DNA from: an uncultured Moraxella sp.
Lineage (GTDB): Bacteria; Pseudomonadota; Gammaproteobacteria; Pseudomonadales; Moraxellaceae
Length of the DNA: 9,315 bases
Direction: 5' to 3'
Assembly (NCBI GenBank): GCA_937975585.1
Contig: CALJUC010000147.1
Location: 1-9,315, forward strand
Shown here: in pieces, positions 5,717 to 9,315 of the stretch
Position numbering within the stretch: position 1 is the first letter of the stretch
Layout: each line of letters starts with the position of its first letter
Notes under the pieces: generated by a model
The model's database searches: none
The model's input: the letters and a program-made list of their open reading frames with translations, nothing else
What the model was told of the DNA's origin: nothing
Position numbers and translations under genes: made by a program

Positions 5717-6580
5717 ATGATTATTATGAAAAAACTAGAAAACGTATTTAATAAGTTTGATAAATATGGGCAAGCCCTTGCCAACCGCTTGTCTAAATTG
5801 CCAACCTTGGAAGAAATCAAAGGTGTGGGCAAAGGCAAAACTGTGCTGATTACAGGGGCAAGCTCAGGCATTGGCGCAGTCATGGCTAAGCGTTTTGCTT
5901 ATTTGGGCTATAACTTGGCAATTTGTGCCCGTCGTGAAGAACGACTTGAGGTGTTGAAGGCCGAAATTGAAGCTGAATATGGGGTTAAAGTGGCGGTATT
6001 GACCTTGGATGTGTCGGATTACGAGCAGGTTTTTGCGGTATTTGATGCGTTTGCCGAGCACTTTGGTACGATTGAACGGATTGTGGTCAATGCGGGCGTG
6101 GGCGACAGTCGCGTGATTGGTCATGGGCGCTTTGAAACCAACCGTCATACCGCGGAAATTAACTTTATCGCGGCCATGGCGCAATGTGAAGCCGCGATGC
6201 AGATTTTCCGCCGTCAAAATCACGGTCATTTGGTGGTAATCTCAAGTATGTCTGCGGTACGTGGCTTGCCGCGCCATATGACCACTTATGCGGCAGCTAA
6301 GGCTGGCTTGGCGCATTTGGCTGAGGGTATCCGCGCTGATATGCTCCAAGAAAAACTGCCAATCCAAGTATCAACGATTTATCCGGGGTATATCCGTACT
6401 GAGTTAAACATTGGCGCGAAATACTTGCCGTTTGAAAGCGATGAAGCCGAGGGTGTTGAGGCGATTATGCGTGCGATTGAAGCCAAAGTCGATGAGGCGT
6501 ATGTACCCGCGTGGCCTTGGTTGCCGATTGGTATTGGTATGAAAGTCCTACCACTCAAGTGGATGGTTAAGTTCTTGTAA
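5717..6580 (+). CDS. Short-chain dehydrogenase/reductase (SDR), substrate unknown
   Basis: This 287-aa classical SDR is an NAD(P)-dependent oxidoreductase with a Rossmann fold. The cofactor motif TGASSGIG is at 46-53. Arg72 and Arg73 at the end of the second strand (CARREER) suggest NADP(H) preference. DVSD is at 98-101 and NAG at 125-127. The catalytic Ser lies in VISSMSA (about 177), and Tyr191 and Lys195 in YAAAK. PGYIRTEL at 223-230 closes the cofactor site. A charged 40-residue extension precedes the fold. The C-terminus (PAWPWLPIGIGMKVLPLKWMV) is hydrophobic and may touch the membrane or form part of the substrate pocket. The start is uncertain: neither the ATG at 5717 nor the one at 5726 (MKKLENVF) has a clear ribosome-binding site. 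The gene is closed by a strong terminator. The substrate cannot be read from sequence. Confidence 0.88.
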   Translation: MIIMKKLENVFNKFDKYGQALANRLSKLPTLEEIKGVGKGKTVLITGASSGIGAVMAKRFAYLGYNLAICARREERLEVLKAEIEAEYGVKVAVLTLDVSDYEQVFAVFDAFAEHFGTIERIVVNAGVGDSRVIGHGRFETNRHTAEINFIAAMAQCEAAMQIFRRQNHGHLVVISSMSAVRGLPRHMTTYAAAKAGLAHLAEGIRADMLQEKLPIQVSTIYPGYIRTELNIGAKYLPFESDEAEGVEAIMRAIEAKVDEAYVPAWPWLPIGIGMKVLPLKWMVKFL

Positions 6581-6586
6581 ATGTTA

Positions 6587-6617
6587 AAAAAAGCGCCTTA
6601 TTGTAAGGCGCTTTTTT
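6587..6617 (+). terminator. Strong Rho-independent terminator after the SDR gene
   Basis: AAAAAAGCGCCTTA (6587-6600) and TAAGGCGCTTTTTT (6604-6617) are exact inverses around a TTG loop, only 7 bases after the SDR stop codon. The A and T runs on the two sides would let it act in both directions. It separates the SDR transcript from clpB. Confidence 0.9.
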
Positions 6618-6693
6618 CTTTGCACTATTAGAAACTAATACGTAAAACCAACAACTTTTCCAAAGCAAATCTTATATCATTTTTTATACTGTA

Positions 6694-6720
6694 CTTGAAA
6701 ACATCATTGAGCGTCCAAAT
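6694..6720 (+). promoter_or_regulatory. Weak distal sigma-32 promoter candidate
   Basis: A perfect CTTGAAA (6694-6700) is followed after 14 bases by CCAAAT (6715-6720), which only partly resembles the CCCCAT -10 element. It would give a clpB leader of about 165 bases. The remaining spacer between the terminator at 6617 and the proximal promoter at 6826 is AT-rich and holds nothing else I can support. Confidence 0.25.
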
Positions 6721-6825
6721 CATCCTAGCATAGCCATTTGCGTATTGTATTCAACGGACTGAATTAAAATTAGCGGATGCATTTAAGATTTGATAAATAG
6801 ATAAATAAAAATAGTGAAAAATATT

Positions 6826-6854
6826 ATTGAAAATAGCCTAAGCAACCTTATATA
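6826..6854 (+). promoter_or_regulatory. Proximal sigma-32 type promoter for clpB
   Basis: ATTGAAA (6826-6832) and CCTTATATA (6846-6854) are 13 bases apart. Against the sigma-32 consensus CTTGAAA and CCCCATNTA this is six of seven and six of eight defined positions. The same bases also give a sigma-70-like pair, TTGAAA and TATATA at 16 bases, so dual use is possible. Transcription would start about 34 bases before the clpB start codon. Confidence 0.6.
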
Positions 6855-6893
6855 AAAGTTAAGCAAAACACTGCACCACAATAAGGACAAAAA

Positions 6894-9315
6894 ATGCAAT
6901 TTGACAAATTTACCCAAAAACTCCAATCCACCATTCAGCAGGCACAGAGCCTAGCCATTGGTCGGGATAATACCGCGATTGAGCCGATTCATATGCTATC
7001 AGTGCTGCTAGAAGATGAGGCCAATGTCGCGATTTACGCACAAGCGGGCGGTAACCCAAGCATGTTGCGTAATGAAGTGAAAAGAAACCTTGAACAACAA
7101 GCAGTATTATCAAGCCCAACCGGTGAAGCTAACCTTAGCCCAAACTCAGTTAAAGTGCTCAATCTAGCCGACCGCCATGCGCAAAAAGCTGGTGACGACT
7201 TTGTTGCAACTGAATGGGTGCTGACCGCGCTTGCCGAAACAGGCGATACCCAAAAACTACTAGAGCGTGTCGGTGTCAATGCCGCCAACTTGCGAGAAGT
7301 CATCCAACAATTACGAGGCAATCAAACTGTGAACAATCAAAATGCTGAAGACCAACGTGACGCCCTCAATAAATACACCATCGATTTAACCGCGCGTGCC
7401 GAAAGCGGCAAGCTTGACCCAGTGATTGGTCGTGATGATGAAATCCGTCGTACCATTCAAGTCTTATCACGCCGTACCAAGAATAACCCAGTGCTCATTG
7501 GTGAGCCGGGTGTGGGTAAAACCGCGATTGTCGAAGGCTTGGCGCAAAAAATCGTCAATGGCGATGTGCCGGAAGGCTTACGCAATAAGCGTGTATTATC
7601 ACTTGATTTAGGTGCTTTGATTGCGGGTGCAAAATTCCGTGGTGAGTTCGAAGAACGCCTAAAAGCGGTATTAAATGACTTGGCCAAATCAGAAGGTCAA
7701 ATCATCCTATTTATCGACGAAATCCATACCATGGTGGGCGCGGGTAAAGCCGATGGCGCGATGGATGCGGGGAATATGCTAAAACCTGCATTGGCACGTG
7801 GTGAACTTCACTGTGTCGGTGCGACCACACTTGATGAATACCGCCAATATATCGAGAAAGATGCTGCGCTTGAGCGTCGTTTCCAAAAAGTATTGGTCGA
7901 TGAGCCAACGGTGGAAGATACCATTGCGATTTTGCGCGGTCTAAAAGAACGTTACGAGCTACACCACGGTGTTGATATCCAAGACAGTGCGATTATTGCC
8001 GCGGCGCGTATGAGTAACCGCTACATCACGGATCGTATGCTACCGGACAAAGCGATTGACCTAATTGACGAAGCTGCTAGCCGTCTAAAAATGGAAATGG
8101 ATAGCAAACCTGAAGCATTGGGTAAGCTAGATAGCCGTCTAATTCAGCTAAAAATGCAACGTGAAGTGCTAAAAAATGAAGAAGACGAAGGCGCAAAATC
8201 ACAGCTAAAACTGCTAGAAACCCAAATCAGTGACTTGGAAAAAGAATACGCGGACTTGAACGAAGTATGGCAGTCAGAAAAAGCCTTGGTGAAAGGTAGC
8301 CAACAGTTAAAAGACGAACTCGACAAAGCGCGTATCGCCTATGAAAAAGCAAACCGCGAAGGCGACTACGAAACCATGTCAAAGCTACAATACGAAACCA
8401 TTCCACAATTGGAAAAACGTATTAAAGAATCTGACTTGGCCGAGCAAAAAGTCCAATCGGGTGAAAGCGAAGGCGTGAAATTGCTACGTAATAAAGTAAC
8501 CGATAATGAAATCGCTGAAGTCGTGAGTGCCGCGACCGGTATTCCAGTCAGTAAAATGATGCAAGGCGAGCGCGAAAAACTGCTATACATGGAGCAAAAG
8601 TTACATGAGCGCGTTGTCGGTCAAGACGAAGCGGTTAAAGCGGTAGCGGATGCGGTGCGCCGTAGCCGTGCGGGCTTATCAGACCCAAATCGCCCAAGTG
8701 GTTCGTTCTTATTCCTTGGCCCTACGGGTGTCGGTAAAACCGAGCTTACCAAATCATTGGCAAATTTCTTGTTTGATGATGAAAATGCCATGGTACGTAT
8801 CGATATGTCGGAGTTCATGGAGAAACACAGCGTCAGCCGTCTAGTCGGGGCGCCTCCAGGCTATGTGGGTTACGAAGAAGGGGGTGTGCTAACCGAAGCG
8901 GTACGTCGTCGTCCTTACAGCGTGGTGTTATTCGATGAGGTCGAAAAAGCCCATCCGGATGTGTTTAATATCTTGCTACAAGTGCTTGATGATGGTCGTT
9001 TGACCGATAGCCAAGGCCGTGTGGTCGACTTTAAGAACACGGTAATTATCATGACCTCAAACTTAGGCTCACACAAAATCCAAGAGATGGCCGGTGATAC
9101 CTATGAGGATATCAAAGCAGCCGTGATGACCTCGGTGCATCAGCACTTTAGACCAGAGTTCATTAACCGTATTGATGAAATCGTGGTGTTCCACCCATTG
9201 GGACAGGCACAAATGGCGGGTATTGCCGAGATTCAATTGGCACGCTTACGCAAACGTCTCCAAGAGCGTGACATGGATATTGTATTGTCAGATGAAGCCA
9301 TGACGAAATTGGTCG
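6894..9315 (+). CDS. clpB: ATP-dependent disaggregase ClpB (Hsp100), 3' end beyond the window
   Basis: The first 807 codons of ClpB, the cytosolic AAA+ ring that works with DnaK to dissolve protein aggregates, are present. The family length is near 857, so about 50 residues (including sensor-2 of the second ring) lie outside. AAGGA (6883-6887) 6 bases before the ATG fixes the start. In order: Clp N-domain (about 1-145), Walker A GEPGVGKT (203-210) and Walker B LFIDEIH (272-278) of ring one, arginine fingers in ALERRFQ (Arg328, Arg329), the coiled-coil M-domain (about 400-525), then Walker A GPTGVGKT (609-616) and Walker B LFDEVEK (679-685) of ring two. The D1 pore loop reads GAKFRGEF with Phe248 where E. 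coli has Tyr251; the D2 loop is GYVGY (656-660). The frame is uninterrupted. A heat-shock promoter lies upstream. Confidence 0.97.
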   Translation, partial: MQFDKFTQKLQSTIQQAQSLAIGRDNTAIEPIHMLSVLLEDEANVAIYAQAGGNPSMLRNEVKRNLEQQAVLSSPTGEANLSPNSVKVLNLADRHAQKAGDDFVATEWVLTALAETGDTQKLLERVGVNAANLREVIQQLRGNQTVNNQNAEDQRDALNKYTIDLTARAESGKLDPVIGRDDEIRRTIQVLSRRTKNNPVLIGEPGVGKTAIVEGLAQKIVNGDVPEGLRNKRVLSLDLGALIAGAKFRGEFEERLKAVLNDLAKSEGQIILFIDEIHTMVGAGKADGAMDAGNMLKPALARGELHCVGATTLDEYRQYIEKDAALERRFQKVLVDEPTVEDTIAILRGLKERYELHHGVDIQDSAIIAAARMSNRYITDRMLPDKAIDLIDEAASRLKMEMDSKPEALGKLDSRLIQLKMQREVLKNEEDEGAKSQLKLLETQISDLEKEYADLNEVWQSEKALVKGSQQLKDELDKARIAYEKANREGDYETMSKLQYETIPQLEKRIKESDLAEQKVQSGESEGVKLLRNKVTDNEIAEVVSAATGIPVSKMMQGEREKLLYMEQKLHERVVGQDEAVKAVADAVRRSRAGLSDPNRPSGSFLFLGPTGVGKTELTKSLANFLFDDENAMVRIDMSEFMEKHSVSRLVGAPPGYVGYEEGGVLTEAVRRRPYSVVLFDEVEKAHPDVFNILLQVLDDGRLTDSQGRVVDFKNTVIIMTSNLGSHKIQEMAGDTYEDIKAAVMTSVHQHFRPEFINRIDEIVVFHPLGQAQMAGIAEIQLARLRKRLQERDMDIVLSDEAMTKLV
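7315..7331 (+). promoter_or_regulatory. Possible internal translation start of clpB (short isoform lacking the N-domain)
   Basis: The codon for Val146 is GTG (7329-7331), preceded 10 bases upstream by GAGG (7315-7318). It aligns with E. coli Val149, the GTG known to start the shorter ClpB form (TVNNQNAEDQR here, SVNDQGAEDQR there). Use of it here is inferred from that alignment and the upstream GAGG; the spacing is a little long. Confidence 0.45.

Noticed and set aside
7627..7650. Phe in place of Tyr in the first ClpB pore loop as a functional defect
   Set aside because: The aromatic character is kept, and I recall Phe at this site in other gammaproteobacterial ClpB proteins, so it is probably normal variation.
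6910..8818. Minus-strand frames opposite clpB
   Set aside because: The clpB frame is open across the whole region with all family motifs, so these are antisense shadows.
1..9315. CRISPR array, tRNA, rRNA, prophage or defence island
   Set aside because: No regularly spaced repeats, cloverleaf-like sequence, rRNA segments, integrase or recognised defence domains were seen on either strand.

Overview
The window reads as a chromosomal segment of a gammaproteobacterium, most likely Moraxellaceae (the Moraxella / Psychrobacter / Acinetobacter side). This rests on protein resemblance (HtpG, IspH, Gmk and ClpB of gammaproteobacterial type) and moderate GC with AT-rich spacers. The family call is recalled resemblance, not a search, and the genus is not fixed. 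Five conserved chromosomal genes sit beside a left edge damaged by two insertion sequences.

Layout. 1-95: the 3' end of an IS66-family element, with the last 24 codons of its TnpC transposase on the plus strand and a terminal repeat ending in GCTTAC. 96-563: an internal fragment of a metallo-beta-lactamase-fold hydrolase gene (minus strand) that has lost both ends. 564-1600: a complete IS982-family element with 18-bp imperfect terminal inverted repeats and an intact 302-aa transposase (minus). 1584-3521: htpG (minus), whose last five codons and stop lie inside the IS982 end. 3522-3850: spacer with a sigma-32-type htpG promoter and a strong terminator for transcripts from the ispH side. 3851-4786: ispH (minus). 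4787-4995: divergent ispH/gmk promoter region. 4996-5613: gmk (plus). 5717-6580: a short-chain dehydrogenase/reductase (plus), closed by a strong hairpin terminator. 6618-6893: AT-rich clpB upstream region with one good and one weak heat-shock promoter candidate. 6894-9315: clpB (plus), running off the window after 807 codons.

How the genes relate. The two chaperone genes htpG (Hsp90) and clpB (Hsp100 disaggregase) are about 3.4 kb apart on opposite strands, and each has its own sigma-32-like promoter. Between them are housekeeping genes for isoprenoid precursors (ispH) and guanine nucleotides (gmk), plus an SDR of unknown substrate. No new defence or metabolic system is visible. The most informative parts are the left-edge rearrangement (an IS982 copy joining two unrelated gene ends without a target duplication, and a hydrolase fragment trapped between two ISs), a hairpin that would hide the IS982 transposase ribosome-binding site in read-through htpG transcripts, and a GTG in clpB at the position of the known E. 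coli internal start.
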